The notes under the pieces: model-generated | Databases searched by the model: none | What the model was told of the DNA's origin: nothing | Seen by the model: the letters and a program-made list of their open reading frames with translations, nothing else | Part shown: positions 1 through 8,997 of the stretch, piece after piece | Layout: every line of letters begins with the position of its first letter | How positions within the stretch are numbered: the first letter of the stretch is position 1 | Origin: Lachnospiraceae bacterium | GTDB lineage: Bacteria; Bacillota; Clostridia; Lachnospirales; Lachnospiraceae | NCBI GenBank assembly: GCA_031263035.1 | Contig: JAISGP010000054.1 | Location: forward strand, 1-33,028 | Length of the DNA stretch: 33,028 bases | Direction: 5' to 3' | Made by a program: the position numbers and the translations under genes

Positions 1-225
1 GCAGGTGGCTTAACAGGAAAGATGACACCTTCAGCTGTTCTTGTAATAAAAGATGGAAATATAAAATTAGTTAATATTAAAAATCAAGATGTAATGACTA
101 AGATTTTAGATATGGTTCCGGATATTGTAGCTAAGGCTAAAAAGAAAGATCCAAAGGTAACAGAAGAAGAGGTAAACGATATGCTTGATAAAGCTTCTGA
201 AGTTAAACCTGAAGAGAAAGAGTAA
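1..225 (+). CDS. GerW/YtfJ-family sporulation protein, C-terminal part
   Basis: The reading frame is open from base 1, so only the last 74 codons of a larger gene are present. The visible part starts with a glycine-rich stretch and a beta-rich segment around PSAVLVIKDGNIKLVNI, then a helix (DMVPDIVAKAKKK) and a charged tail rich in Glu and Lys. This matches the C-terminal end of the GerW (YtfJ) family, whose members are made in the forespore and affect spore germination in Bacillus. In Clostridia this gene often lies close to scpA/scpB, as here (scpA starts about 1.8 kb downstream). An internal ATG at 22 is not the true start. The family call rests on a short fragment. Confidence 0.65.
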   Translation, partial: AGGLTGKMTPSAVLVIKDGNIKLVNIKNQDVMTKILDMVPDIVAKAKKKDPKVTEEEVNDMLDKASEVKPEEKE

Positions 226-397
226 TAAAAAGAACTATAAGCTTAATTAAAGAGTAAAAGTATAAATAGTTAAAATATATTTACAATAAAGATGTTATTA
301 AAATAGGAGTTTATATAGGATTTAGACTTAAATTATAAGCTTTCAATTTAGGTAGTAATGAAAATATTTATAAATATTGAAACAGGGGGCGAAACTG

Positions 398-940
398 ATG
401 TATATTAGTGAGATTTTTACAGAAATACCTACTGATAAGGAGAATAGAAATAAAACAGAGATTAAGTTTTATGAAGCATTAAAAAAGTTAAATATACCAT
501 TTGAAAGAGTTGATAACGATGCGGCTTATACAATGGAAGAATGTGAAGCTATCGACAAAGCTATGAATGTAGAATGTGCTAAAAACGTTTTTATTTGCAA
601 TCAGAAAAAAACTACATTTTTCCTTTTAGTAATGCCCGCAGATAAAAACTTTGACACAGGAAGTTTTAGTAAAAAAATGGGATTATCTCATATGTCATTT
701 GCATCACCGGAACTTATGATAGAACATCTTGGGACTACCCCGGGTTCAGCTTCTGTAGCAGGTCTTGCAAATGATGAAGATGATTATATACAAGTTATCA
801 TAGATAAAGAAATTGCTGATTCAGAGTATTTTGGATGTAATCCGGGAATAAATACTGCTCATTATAAAATAAAAACAGCAGATTTAATTAAAAAATATTT
901 ACCTTCAATTCACCACAGACCTAGAATCGTAGATTTATAA
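398..940 (+). CDS. prdX: Prolyl-tRNA editing protein, YbaK/ProX family
   Basis: The 180-residue product is a single YbaK/aminoacyl-tRNA deacylase domain of the PrdX/ProX type. These enzymes hydrolyse mischarged Ala-tRNA(Pro) or Cys-tRNA(Pro) in the cytoplasm. Visible family features are the N-terminal helix (KFYEALKKLNIPFERVDND), the core strand with NQKKTTFFLLVMP, the GTTPGSASVAGL loop and the C-terminal NPGINTAHYKIKTADL segment. An in-frame TTG exists at 377, but AGGGGGC sits about seven bases before the ATG at 398, so I use 398. In some clostridia prdX accompanies proline reductase genes, but none are visible here. A phosphoesterase gene follows 18 bases later. Confidence 0.85.
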   Translation: MYISEIFTEIPTDKENRNKTEIKFYEALKKLNIPFERVDNDAAYTMEECEAIDKAMNVECAKNVFICNQKKTTFFLLVMPADKNFDTGSFSKKMGLSHMSFASPELMIEHLGTTPGSASVAGLANDEDDYIQVIIDKEIADSEYFGCNPGINTAHYKIKTADLIKKYLPSIHHRPRIVDL

Positions 941-958
941 ATTATTAGGAGGCTATTT

Positions 959-1942
959 TTGAAATACATTCTTATAGTCATAGTAGTGATTTTAGTTTTG
1001 ATTATTTTCGAAATTTATCGAGAATTACATACATTTAAGGAGACAAACGTAGAAATCAATTCTGAAAAACTAAAGGGACTCTACAGCGATAAAAAAATAG
1101 TGTTTTTAAGTGATTTACATAATCAAGTATATGGTACTCATAATGTAGATTTAATCCGCGCAGTTAGAGATGCAAGACCTGATTTGATACTAATTGGAGG
1201 GGATTTCCTTGTAGGAAAACAAGGAGTATCTTATAGACCTGCTATTAGATTAGTTCGTCAGCTTGTTAAGATTGCACCGGTTTATTATGCAAATGGAAAC
1301 CATGAGCAGAGAATGAAGGAAAAACCTAAGAAATACAATAGCCCTTTATATGTAAGTTATAAAAATGATTTGTTAAATTTAGGAGTACATCTTCTGGAAA
1401 ATAGAAGAGAACTTCTTCCTTTAGATGATGTGTGGATGACTATATCAGGATATGAGATTAGCCTTAGGCATTATGGAATGAAGGCTAAAACCACATTGAA
1501 AACTGAAGATTTATATGATAAAGTCGGAAACCCTAGTGGTGATTTTAATATACTATTAGCACATAATCCTACTTTTATGGAAACTTATTTTGACTGGGGG
1601 GCAGACCTTGTCCTTTCAGGTCACTTGCATGGAGGCATTGTAAGACTGCCATTTATAGGTGGAGTAATAGCACCTGGATTTATATTTAACCCTAAATATG
1701 ATGCGGGGATTTTCACCAGTTCTGATGCTACAGTAGAAAAGAATACTAGCCGATATGTGGTAAATGCAAGTAAAGATTCAGCTATTGGATTTGTTACAAG
1801 GGGTATAGGTGCTCACACAATAAAAATTCGTCTTTTTAATCCTGCTGAGCTAGTTACTATAGTCTTAAAGGCAAACGATAGAAATTATGAAGACATGGTT
1901 GGAGACGAATATATTAACGCTTTAAATAATGACGAGATATGA
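959..1942 (+). CDS. Membrane-anchored metallophosphoesterase (YkuE-like)
   Basis: This is a calcineurin-like phosphoesterase of 327 residues with one N-terminal membrane anchor (about residues 3-19, ILIVIVVILVLIIFEIY). The metal-binding motifs are all present in order: DLH (Asp52, His54), GGDFL, GNHE, LAHNP and SGHLHGG. The catalytic domain therefore looks intact and probably faces the outside, tethered to the membrane, as in the YkuE group. A distant substrate class such as phospholipid or nucleotide phosphoesters is plausible but cannot be read from the sequence. The start is TTG at 959, preceded at good distance by AGGAGG (947-952). It lies 18 bases after the tRNA-editing gene and is probably co-transcribed with it. 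Confidence 0.85.
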   Translation: MKYILIVIVVILVLIIFEIYRELHTFKETNVEINSEKLKGLYSDKKIVFLSDLHNQVYGTHNVDLIRAVRDARPDLILIGGDFLVGKQGVSYRPAIRLVRQLVKIAPVYYANGNHEQRMKEKPKKYNSPLYVSYKNDLLNLGVHLLENRRELLPLDDVWMTISGYEISLRHYGMKAKTTLKTEDLYDKVGNPSGDFNILLAHNPTFMETYFDWGADLVLSGHLHGGIVRLPFIGGVIAPGFIFNPKYDAGIFTSSDATVEKNTSRYVVNASKDSAIGFVTRGIGAHTIKIRLFNPAELVTIVLKANDRNYEDMVGDEYINALNNDEI

Positions 1943-2044
1943 TTAAAGGTCAAAATATGAAAGTGGTTTTTTTATTAAGAACGTCAAAAAGCTATTTTTA
2001 AAGTTTTATGTATTAAAATAAAGGCAAGATATGGATAGGATAAG

Positions 2045-2794
2045 ATGAAATTAGAATTTAAACTGGAAGCCTTTGAAGGTCCTCTTGATCTTTTGCTTCA
2101 TCTAATTGAGAAGAATAAAGTTGACATATATGATATTCCCATTGTTGAGATTACTAGTCAATATATGGATTATATAAATGCTATGGAAACAGAAGATATG
2201 GGAGTTATGAGTGAATTCCTTCTTATGGCAGCAACTCTTTTAGATATAAAGTGTAAGATGCTTCTTCCCAAAGAAGAGACTGATGAAGAAGAGGAAGAGA
2301 TTGATCCTAGAGCAGATTTGGTTCAACAATTATTAGAATATAAAATGTATAAATCCTTATCATATATGCTAAGAGATAAGGAACTATCCGGACAGAAATC
2401 TTTTTATAAAGATGCAAGTCTACCGAAAGAAGTTAAAAATTATATTCCTCCTATAGATTTAGAGGAGTTAGTTGGTGATAATAACTTGGATACTTTATCC
2501 AAGATATTTGATCAGGTTATGAAACGTCAGGCATATAAAGTGGATCCGGTTCGTAGCAAATTCGGTAACATAAAAAAAGAAGAAGTTACGGTTGAAGAAA
2601 AGGTAAGCTATTTGTCTGGTTATTTGAAAGAACATGATAAATGTAATTTCAAGGACTTGTTAGTTAAACAAAGTTCAAGAATACATATTGTTACAACTTT
2701 TTTAGCTGTATTAGAGATGATTAAAACTGGAGAAATCCTAGTAAAACAAGATAATATATTTGACGAAATTTGGATAAAAAGTAAGGTAAACTAA
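2045..2794 (+). CDS. scpA: Segregation and condensation protein A
   Basis: The 249-residue product is the kleisin subunit ScpA of the bacterial SMC condensin complex, which bridges the SMC head domains and recruits the ScpB dimer. The N-terminal region carries the strongly conserved FEGPLDLLLHLIEKNKVDIYD segment, followed by an acidic linker (DEEEEEIDPRADLV, near residues 80-92) and a C-terminal winged helix that binds the SMC cap. The length is normal. The stop codon overlaps the start of scpB by one base (TAATG), a sign of translational coupling. The Shine-Dalgarno sequence before the ATG is weak (GGATAGGATAAG), and no clear promoter is visible in the 102-base gap upstream. Confidence 0.95.
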   Translation: MKLEFKLEAFEGPLDLLLHLIEKNKVDIYDIPIVEITSQYMDYINAMETEDMGVMSEFLLMAATLLDIKCKMLLPKEETDEEEEEIDPRADLVQQLLEYKMYKSLSYMLRDKELSGQKSFYKDASLPKEVKNYIPPIDLEELVGDNNLDTLSKIFDQVMKRQAYKVDPVRSKFGNIKKEEVTVEEKVSYLSGYLKEHDKCNFKDLLVKQSSRIHIVTTFLAVLEMIKTGEILVKQDNIFDEIWIKSKVN

Positions 2795-3363
2795 TGGATA
2801 TACGAAAAATAGAGGCGATTATAGAGGGTATTTTATTTGCAATTGGAGAATCTCTTGATATTAAAAAAATTGCAAATGCAGTGGACCAGGATGTTGAGAC
2901 AACCAGAAAAATCCTTCTTGATATGAAGGATAGATATGAAAATGAAGACAGAGGAATTAGAATAATAGAATTAGATTCCTCATACCAACTAACTACAAAA
3001 AGTGAATACTTTGATTATTTAGTTAAGGTAGTAAAACAACCTAAAAAATATGAATTAACAGAGATTCAGCTAGAAACATTATCAATTATTGCTTATAAAC
3101 AGCCGGTTACTAAACAAGATATTGAAAAGATACGAGGAGTTAATTCAGACCACGTGGTTAATAAGCTTTTAGAATATGATTTAATTGAAGAGAAAGGAAG
3201 ATTGCAAGTTCCGGGACGTCCTGTACTTTTTGGAACAAATGAAAATTTTCTTAGATTATTTCAAGTTAAATCCACAGATGAGTTACCTAATTTAAATCCG
3301 GATGAGATATTAGAGATGGAAGAAGAAGCTGAAAAAGTAGCACAGATTGATTTAGAATTATAG
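2794..3363 (+). CDS. scpB: Segregation and condensation protein B
   Basis: ScpB (189 residues) consists of two winged-helix domains and acts as a dimer that binds the middle of ScpA in the SMC-ScpAB condensin. Diagnostic segments are IEAIIEGILFAIGE at the N-terminus and LSIIAYKQPVTKQDIEKIRGV with GRPVLFGTNENFLRLF in the second half. It ends in an acidic tail (PDEILEMEEEAEKV). The start overlaps the last base of scpA, so both subunits are probably made in balanced amounts. The next gene has its own promoter 28 bases after this stop, so scpAB looks like the end of its own transcription unit, although no terminator is visible. Confidence 0.95.
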   Translation: MDIRKIEAIIEGILFAIGESLDIKKIANAVDQDVETTRKILLDMKDRYENEDRGIRIIELDSSYQLTTKSEYFDYLVKVVKQPKKYELTEIQLETLSIIAYKQPVTKQDIEKIRGVNSDHVVNKLLEYDLIEEKGRLQVPGRPVLFGTNENFLRLFQVKSTDELPNLNPDEILEMEEEAEKVAQIDLEL

Positions 3364-3391
3364 GAATAAAGTGAATAATTATACCTATTAT

Positions 3392-3420
3392 TTGAATAAA
3401 AAAATATGTTTTGATATACT
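3392..3420 (+). promoter_or_regulatory. Sigma-A promoter of the asp23-nusB operon with a palindrome over the -10 box
   Basis: TTGAAT (3392-3397) and TATACT (3415-3420) are separated by exactly 17 bases, a strong match to a vegetative sigma-A promoter. The -10 box lies inside a near-perfect palindrome, ATATACT-TG-AGTATAT (3414-3429), which would suit a dimeric repressor. The asp23 ribosome-binding site (AAGGAGG) follows about 30 bases downstream. Confidence 0.7.
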
Positions 3421-3464
3421 TGAGTATATAAAAAGCAATTATACATTTTAAGGAGGCAGATTAA

Positions 3465-3845
3465 ATGGCTAAAGAAGAAAAAAATGTTTATACATATCAG
3501 ACAGAAGGAAATTTAGGAAGTGTTAAAATCACTGAGGAAGTTATTGCGATTATTGCCGGTCTTGGTGCAATGGAAGTTGAAGGTGTAAGTTCAATGGCTG
3601 GAAGCTCTTCAAGACAGATATTTGCAAAGCTTGGTTATAAAACCCTTTCAAAAGGTGTGCATATTGAAATTGAAAATGATGAAGTAAAAGTAGTACTTTC
3701 AATTAATTTAAAATATGGATACAACTTAAAAGAAATATCATCAAAGATTCAAGAAAAAGTAAAAACAACTCTTGAAAATATGACAGGATTAATCGTTTCA
3801 GAAGTAGATATACGTATTGCTGGCGTTGATATGGAGGAAGCATAG
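3465..3845 (+). CDS. Asp23/Gls24 family envelope stress response protein
   Basis: The 126-residue product is a single Asp23 domain (DUF322), with GSVKITEEVIAIIAGLGAMEVEGVSSMAG near the start, LSINLKYGYNLKEISSKIQ in the middle and VSEVDIRIAGVDM at the end. In Gram-positive bacteria these small proteins associate with the membrane and are linked to cell-envelope homeostasis. The exact molecular role is unsettled. In Clostridia this gene regularly stands directly before nusB, as here, where the nusB start follows the stop by one base. A strong ribosome-binding site (AAGGAGG) precedes the ATG. No membrane segment is present in the protein itself. Confidence 0.92.
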   Translation: MAKEEKNVYTYQTEGNLGSVKITEEVIAIIAGLGAMEVEGVSSMAGSSSRQIFAKLGYKTLSKGVHIEIENDEVKVVLSINLKYGYNLKEISSKIQEKVKTTLENMTGLIVSEVDIRIAGVDMEEA

Positions 3846-3846
3846 G

Positions 3847-4389
3847 TTGAATCGAAAACATATTAGAGAAAACATCTTTAAATGCTTATTTATGAGAGAA
3901 TTTTATAATAAAGAGGATTTAAAACATCAGATTGATAATTTTTTAAGTCTTGTTAGGGACCATGAAGAGGTTCTTTTTTGGCAAACTATGGATGGGGAAC
4001 TATCTGAAGAAGATGATACTAGAGTAAATTTATTTAGAACTCAATTAGATAAAGATATGAGTTTGATTACTACTAAAACTGCAGCAATTATTGAAAATAT
4101 TGGTGAGTTAGATGAAAAGTTAGATACATCTTTAGATACAGAGAAGAAAATAAAAGCTGACGATAAGATAGAAAGACAAAAAGGTCAAAAAGGGGTTTCA
4201 ACTCACTGGAAGACTAATAGACTTAACAAAGTTGATTTGTCTATTCTTAGATTAGCTCTTTATGAGATTCTTATGGATGAAGATATACCAGCCGGAGTTG
4301 CCATTAATGAAGCTGTAGAACTTGCAAAAATATATAGTGGAGACCGGGCACCAGCTTTTATAAATGGTGTGTTGGCTAAATTTGTGTAA
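3847..4389 (+). CDS. nusB: Transcription antitermination factor NusB
   Basis: NusB binds BoxA RNA with NusE (ribosomal protein S10) and prevents premature termination in rRNA operons. The family start RKHIRENIFKCLFMREF and the C-terminal core LSILRLALYEILMDEDIPAGVAINEAVELAK are clear. At 180 residues it is longer than typical NusB (about 140), because of an inserted charged middle segment (roughly residues 85-120, rich in Lys, Glu and Asp). I place the start at TTG 3847, spaced eight bases after GGAGG at 3834-3838. An upstream in-frame ATG at 3817 would read through the end of asp23 and add non-homologous residues. xseA begins at the very next base after the stop. Confidence 0.92.
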   Translation: MNRKHIRENIFKCLFMREFYNKEDLKHQIDNFLSLVRDHEEVLFWQTMDGELSEEDDTRVNLFRTQLDKDMSLITTKTAAIIENIGELDEKLDTSLDTEKKIKADDKIERQKGQKGVSTHWKTNRLNKVDLSILRLALYEILMDEDIPAGVAINEAVELAKIYSGDRAPAFINGVLAKFV

Positions 4390-5658
4390 ATGAAGAAGAA
4401 TTCTTTTTATACAGTAACATGGATAACTAAATACATTAAAGATTTGATAAGTACGGATTATCTACTTCATAATGTAAAAATAAAAGGTGAAGTTAGTAAC
4501 CTAAAATATCATGGAAGTGGTCATATCTATTTTTCGTTAAAGGATAGGAGTGCTTCTATTTCTTGCGTTATGTGGAGAAGTAAGGCAAGCTCTTTAACTT
4601 TTAGACTTGAAGAGGGCATGGAGATAGTTGTTTCCGGAAGTATAGATGTATATGAAGCCACGGGAAGTTATCAACTCTATGCCAATTCCATTACTCAAGG
4701 TGGCCAGGGAGATTTGTATGAAAAGTATCTTAAATTAAAAAATGAACTAGAAGAAATGGGTATGTTTGCAGAAGAATATAAGCAGAAGATACCTAAGTTT
4801 TCTAAAAAAATTGGTATTGCAACTTCAGATACTGGGGCAGCTATTAGAGATATAGAGCAGATTTCTAGAAGAAGAAATCCATATGTTGAATTAATATTAT
4901 CCCCTACATTAGTTCAAGGTCCGGAAAGTGCCGTCAGTATAGTTAATTCTATACATAGGTTAGATGATATGGGATTAGATGTTATAATCATAGGTCGTGG
5001 CGGAGGCTCTATCGAGGATTTATGGCCGTTTAATGAGAGGATTGTTGCAGAAGCTATTTTTAATGCCAAAACACCTATTATATCAGCAGTAGGTCATGAA
5101 ACGGATACCACTATTGCGGATTTAGTTGCAGACCTTCGTGCCCCGACACCTTCAGCAGCTGCAGAACTGGCAGTTTTTGATTATTATAAATTTCAGGAAA
5201 AACTATCTGAATATAACCAGAAGTTTAAAACTAAACTCAGCACTAAGATAAAACTTATGAAAAGTAGATTAGAAGTATTTGAAAATCAAATACTTCGACA
5301 TAGTCCGGAACATATACTTAGGACATATCGCTCTAAAACAACAGAATTTGAAAATAAGTTAAATCTTGCTATGAGAGATGGTATTGATAAAGCTAAAAGA
5401 AAAGTTGATGTTACAGATTATATTAGGCATAAGATGGAAACGAAGCTTTTAGATTCTAAGCATAAACTTGAGATCTATATTGAGAATTTAAAAAGATTAT
5501 CACCTCTTGAAAGAATATCTAAAGGATATGCATATTTAAGTGATGATAAAGGAAGCACAGTAAAGTCAGTTAAAGATGTTGTGGTTGGAGAAGAAGTAAA
5601 TTTATATTTACAAGATGGTAATATAAAATCTAAGGTTACTCAGGTGCTAGAAAGATAA
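4390..5658 (+). CDS. xseA: Exodeoxyribonuclease VII large subunit
   Basis: XseA is the catalytic and DNA-binding subunit of exonuclease VII, which degrades single-stranded DNA in both directions to short oligonucleotides. The N-terminal OB fold is visible (VKIKGEVSNLKYHGSGHIYF, about residues 27-46), followed by the catalytic domain with IIIGRGGGSIEDLWPFNE and SAVGHETDTTIADLVADLRA, then the long coiled-coil region (about 260-390) that binds XseB. The length, 422 residues, is normal. The ATG directly follows the nusB stop, so translation is probably coupled. The partner xseB follows after a 90-base gap. Confidence 0.95.
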   Translation: MKKNSFYTVTWITKYIKDLISTDYLLHNVKIKGEVSNLKYHGSGHIYFSLKDRSASISCVMWRSKASSLTFRLEEGMEIVVSGSIDVYEATGSYQLYANSITQGGQGDLYEKYLKLKNELEEMGMFAEEYKQKIPKFSKKIGIATSDTGAAIRDIEQISRRRNPYVELILSPTLVQGPESAVSIVNSIHRLDDMGLDVIIIGRGGGSIEDLWPFNERIVAEAIFNAKTPIISAVGHETDTTIADLVADLRAPTPSAAAELAVFDYYKFQEKLSEYNQKFKTKLSTKIKLMKSRLEVFENQILRHSPEHILRTYRSKTTEFENKLNLAMRDGIDKAKRKVDVTDYIRHKMETKLLDSKHKLEIYIENLKRLSPLERISKGYAYLSDDKGSTVKSVKDVVVGEEVNLYLQDGNIKSKVTQVLER

Positions 5659-5748
5659 GTTAAAATATTAGTAATTATTTTTTGTTGAAAAGTGAGAAAA
5701 TTTAATAAGTGTAGCAGGATATAATAATATTTGCAAAGAGGGATTAAA

Positions 5749-5952
5749 ATGGCAGGTAAAAAAGAAGAAAAGAAATTTTCACTTGAAGAAGGTTTTAAGG
5801 AATTAGATAATATAGTTTCTAAAATGGATGATGATGAAATCTCATTAGAAGAACAATTTAAACTATATGAATCTGGCATTAAACTTGTAAAAGAGTGTAA
5901 TACATCTATTGATAAGGTTGAGAAACAGATGGAAGTATTAGCCAATGAATAG
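5749..5952 (+). CDS. xseB: Exodeoxyribonuclease VII small subunit
   Basis: This 67-residue helical protein is the small subunit of exonuclease VII. Several copies wrap the coiled-coil arm of XseA. The family signature is SLEEGFKELDNIVSKMDDDEISLEEQFKLYESG, split here into two helices, followed by a short third helix. I choose ATG 5749, which has AGAGGG six bases upstream. A TTG at 5731 in the same frame would place that ribosome-binding site inside the protein. The end overlaps ispA by eight bases, so the two are translationally coupled. Confidence 0.93.
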   Translation: MAGKKEEKKFSLEEGFKELDNIVSKMDDDEISLEEQFKLYESGIKLVKECNTSIDKVEKQMEVLANE

Positions 5953-6841
5953 AGAGAAGTTTTTAATTCAGTTAAGTAAAAAAACTAAAGAAACTGAAAA
6001 TATAGTTTTGAGTTATTTGCCAGAGGAAGAAGGATTTCAAAAGGAAATAATGAAGGCTATGAATTATAGCGTAGAAGCCGGTGGAAAAAGACTTCGCCCA
6101 TTACTTATGAAGGAAACTTTTGATTTTTATGAAGGAAATGGGAAAAGTGTTGAAGCTTTTATGGCAGCTATAGAGTTTATTCATACTTATTCTTTAGTTC
6201 ATGATGATTTGCCATCTATGGATAATGATAAGTATCGAAGAGGGAAACTAACTACTCATGCTAAGTTTGGTGAGGCTATGGGAGTTTTAGCTGGGGATGC
6301 TTTATTAAATTATGCAGTAGAAACTGCGTTAAAGGGATATGATATAGATAACTCGGAAGCTTTTATTTCTGCATTACAATATTTAATGAGTGCAGCAGGA
6401 ATTTTCGGAATGATTGGTGGACAAGTTATTGATATTAAAAATGAAAATAATTCTAACATATCTAAGGATATATTAGATGAAATTTATAGATTAAAAACAG
6501 GAGCTTTACTAATGGCAGCCATGGTTGTTGGTGCTATATTAGCTGGGGTAAATAAAGAAGAAAAAGAGCAGGTAGAAAAAGTAGCCTATAATATAGGGAT
6601 GGCATTTCAGATTCAAGATGATATTTTAGATGTTACAAGTACCGTAGAAGAACTTGGCAAGCCTATTGGCAGTGATGATAAAAATCATAAGGTAACTTAT
6701 GTAACATTATTTGGATTAGAAAAAGCTAAAGAGTATGTTAATGCCTACTCAAAGGAAGCAATTTTAGGTTTAGAAGAGATGAAGGGAAAGAATTCTTTTT
6801 TAAATGAACTAGTTGAGTATCTTATAGATAGAAAAAATTAG
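5945..6841 (+). CDS. ispA: Farnesyl diphosphate synthase (polyprenyl synthetase)
   Basis: This cytoplasmic prenyltransferase condenses IPP with DMAPP and GPP to give farnesyl diphosphate for quinone, undecaprenyl phosphate and related pathways. The first aspartate-rich motif reads DDLPSMDNDKYRRG (near residue 85) and the second FQIQDDILD (near residue 222). GGKRLRPLL near the N-terminus binds IPP. The 298-residue length is usual. The Asp-Asp motif with four intervening residues is the bacterial short-chain type, which supports farnesyl rather than longer products. It sits between xseB, overlapping it, and dxs, an order widely conserved in Firmicutes, so precursor synthesis and chain elongation are encoded together. 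Confidence 0.93.
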   Translation: MNREKFLIQLSKKTKETENIVLSYLPEEEGFQKEIMKAMNYSVEAGGKRLRPLLMKETFDFYEGNGKSVEAFMAAIEFIHTYSLVHDDLPSMDNDKYRRGKLTTHAKFGEAMGVLAGDALLNYAVETALKGYDIDNSEAFISALQYLMSAAGIFGMIGGQVIDIKNENNSNISKDILDEIYRLKTGALLMAAMVVGAILAGVNKEEKEQVEKVAYNIGMAFQIQDDILDVTSTVEELGKPIGSDDKNHKVTYVTLFGLEKAKEYVNAYSKEAILGLEEMKGKNSFLNELVEYLIDRKN

Positions 6842-6954
6842 AAAAGAAGAGTGAGATTTTTACTTTTAGATGATAAAGGAAATATAGTATATTTTTAGAG
6901 GATAAAGTTGCATAAGCTTTGTATACAAATTTAAAAAGATGGGGAAGTGTAGCT

Positions 6955-8823
6955 GTGGTATTGGAAAAAATAAATCATCCGAATGATATTAAGAAAATTG
7001 ATAAAGAAGAGAAAAAAGTCCTTGCTTATGAGATAAGAAAGTTTTTAGTTGAAAAGGTTTCTAAAAATGGGGGACATCTTGCTTCAAACCTTGGAGTTGT
7101 TGAATTAACTATAGCACTTCATTCTTTGATGGATTTTCCGGAAGATAAATTAATATGGGATGTAGGACATCAATCTTATGTTCATAAAATTCTTACTGGT
7201 AGAAAAGATAGATTTGATGAACTTCGCTGTACAGATGGATTATGTGGCTTTCCGAAGATAAGCGAAAGTGATTGTGATGCCTTTGACACAGGCCATAGTA
7301 CAACATCTATTAGTGCCGGACTTGGAATTGTAAAAGCCATGGAGTTAAATAAGGAAAACCATAAAGTTGTTGCTGTTATTGGAGATGGTTCTCTTACCGG
7401 TGGCATGGCTTATGAAGCATTTAATAATGCAGCTTCATTAAAACGTAATTTTACGATTATCTTAAATGATAATCACATGTCTATATCTAGAAATGTGGGA
7501 GGAATGTCAAAATATCTTTCAAGTATTAGAACTGCAAGACCTTATCTTGGATTAAAAGAAAATGTCGAAAATGTTCTTGCCAGTATTCCAACTTTTGGAG
7601 ATAGATTAGTTAATAGAGTTAGAACAACTAAAAATGGTATAAAAGCTTTATTTGTTCCGGGAATGTTTTTTGAGGATATGGGAATAAAGTATTTTGGACC
7701 TATTGATGGACATGATTTAAAAGCTTTAAATCAAACTCTATTAGAGGCTTTTAGTGTGGAAGGTCCTGTTTTAGTTCATGTAGTTACTAAAAAGGGTAAA
7801 GGCTATGTGCCGGCTGAAAAACAACCTGGAAAATTTCATGGGGTTGGACCTTTTGATGTGAAAACAGGTGAATTAATTTCTAATGGAAATGGAATAAAAT
7901 ATACAGATGTTTTTGCAAATGAAATTGTAAAAATTGCTAGAAATAATCCGAAAGTTGTAGCTATTACAGCTGCAATGGCAGACGGCACAGGACTTGCTAA
8001 ATTTAAAAGAGAATTTCCAAATAGATTTTTTGATGTAGGAATAGCAGAAGCTCATGGTGTTACATTTGCAGGAGGACTTTCTGTAGGTGGATTAATTCCT
8101 GTATTTGCAGTATATTCTTCATTTTTACAGAGGGGCTTTGATCAGATTATTACTGATGTGGCTTTAACTAATAGACATGTTGTATTTGCAATTGATAGGG
8201 CTGGTATAGTAGGGCAAGATGGAGAAACTCATCAGGGCGATTTTGATTTAAGTTATTTGAATTTAATTCCAAATCTTACAATAATGGCACCGAGAAATGC
8301 TAAAGAGTTGGAAACTATGTTGGATTTTGCAGTTAATAAAGTAGATGGACCAGTTGCTATTCGTTATCCAAGAGGAGAAGCATCAAAAGTTTTACCTAAT
8401 TTTAATTCTGAAATTAAACTAGGAAAAGCAGAAGTTATTGCGAAAGGTGCAGATGTAGCTATTATCTCTTTTGGAAATATGTTTGATAGAGCTTTAAATG
8501 TATGCAAATTATTGGAAGATGAAGGCATTAGTGCCACCCTAGTTAATGCTAGATTTTTGAAACCTTTAGATGAAGATACTATTGTAAATATTGGTAGAAC
8601 CCATAAATTAGTAGTTACTTTAGAGGAAAATGTTAAAACAGGTGGCTTTGGAGAAGCTGTAGTCTGTGCTTTAAGTAAAAATCAAGTCAATGTATCTACA
8701 GAAGTTATTTCTATTCCAGATGCATTTGTTCCTCATGGTAAGGTAGATGAATTAAATAAAAAGTTAGGACTTGATACAGAAAGTATATTACATAGAATTA
8801 TGAGTGCTAAAATTTCAGAGTAA
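6955..8823 (+). CDS. dxs: 1-deoxy-D-xylulose-5-phosphate synthase
   Basis: Dxs is the thiamine-diphosphate enzyme that joins pyruvate and glyceraldehyde-3-phosphate in the first step of the MEP isoprenoid pathway. The cofactor motif starts GDGSLTGGMAYEAFNNAA, the N-terminal WDVGHQSYVHKILTGR segment is intact, and the transketolase-like central and C-terminal domains are complete (DRAGIVGQDGETHQGDFDLS, AIRYPRGEA). I start at GTG 6955, eight bases after GGGGAAG, giving 622 residues beginning MVLEKINHP. A TTG at 6961 is possible. A TTG at 6919 would add twelve residues without family similarity. It lies 113 bases after ispA, its pathway partner, and may be co-transcribed. Confidence 0.95.
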   Translation: MVLEKINHPNDIKKIDKEEKKVLAYEIRKFLVEKVSKNGGHLASNLGVVELTIALHSLMDFPEDKLIWDVGHQSYVHKILTGRKDRFDELRCTDGLCGFPKISESDCDAFDTGHSTTSISAGLGIVKAMELNKENHKVVAVIGDGSLTGGMAYEAFNNAASLKRNFTIILNDNHMSISRNVGGMSKYLSSIRTARPYLGLKENVENVLASIPTFGDRLVNRVRTTKNGIKALFVPGMFFEDMGIKYFGPIDGHDLKALNQTLLEAFSVEGPVLVHVVTKKGKGYVPAEKQPGKFHGVGPFDVKTGELISNGNGIKYTDVFANEIVKIARNNPKVVAITAAMADGTGLAKFKREFPNRFFDVGIAEAHGVTFAGGLSVGGLIPVFAVYSSFLQRGFDQIITDVALTNRHVVFAIDRAGIVGQDGETHQGDFDLSYLNLIPNLTIMAPRNAKELETMLDFAVNKVDGPVAIRYPRGEASKVLPNFNSEIKLGKAEVIAKGADVAIISFGNMFDRALNVCKLLEDEGISATLVNARFLKPLDEDTIVNIGRTHKLVVTLEENVKTGGFGEAVVCALSKNQVNVSTEVISIPDAFVPHGKVDELNKKLGLDTESILHRIMSAKISE

Positions 8824-8853
8824 TTTGTTTTGAAAGATAGCATAAACTGATAT

Positions 8854-8883
8854 TTGACAGGATGTTGAAATAATTAGTATATT
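8854..8883 (+). promoter_or_regulatory. Probable sigma-A promoter upstream of tlyA
   Basis: A perfect TTGACA (8854-8859) is followed after 18 bases by TATATT (8878-8883) in the 174-base gap between dxs and tlyA. This would start a new unit covering tlyA, nadK, argR and recN. No terminator for dxs is visible before it. Confidence 0.55.
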
Positions 8884-8997
8884 TATTGAATACATTCATA
8901 GAGTAGTTTTATGAATTAATATCATGTAATAAAAAATCCTTGGTATATTTTGAATTATAGATAAATTTATATAACAATAAATGAGAAGAGAGATTAG

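Noticed and set aside
1943-2044. Promoter for scpA
   Set aside because: No pair of -35 and -10 boxes with normal spacing is visible in this gap, only AT-rich DNA.
5685-5725. Promoter before xseB (TTGAAA and TATAAT)
   Set aside because: The two boxes are 29 bases apart, too far for sigma-A, and xseB is most simply read from the nusB-xseA transcript.
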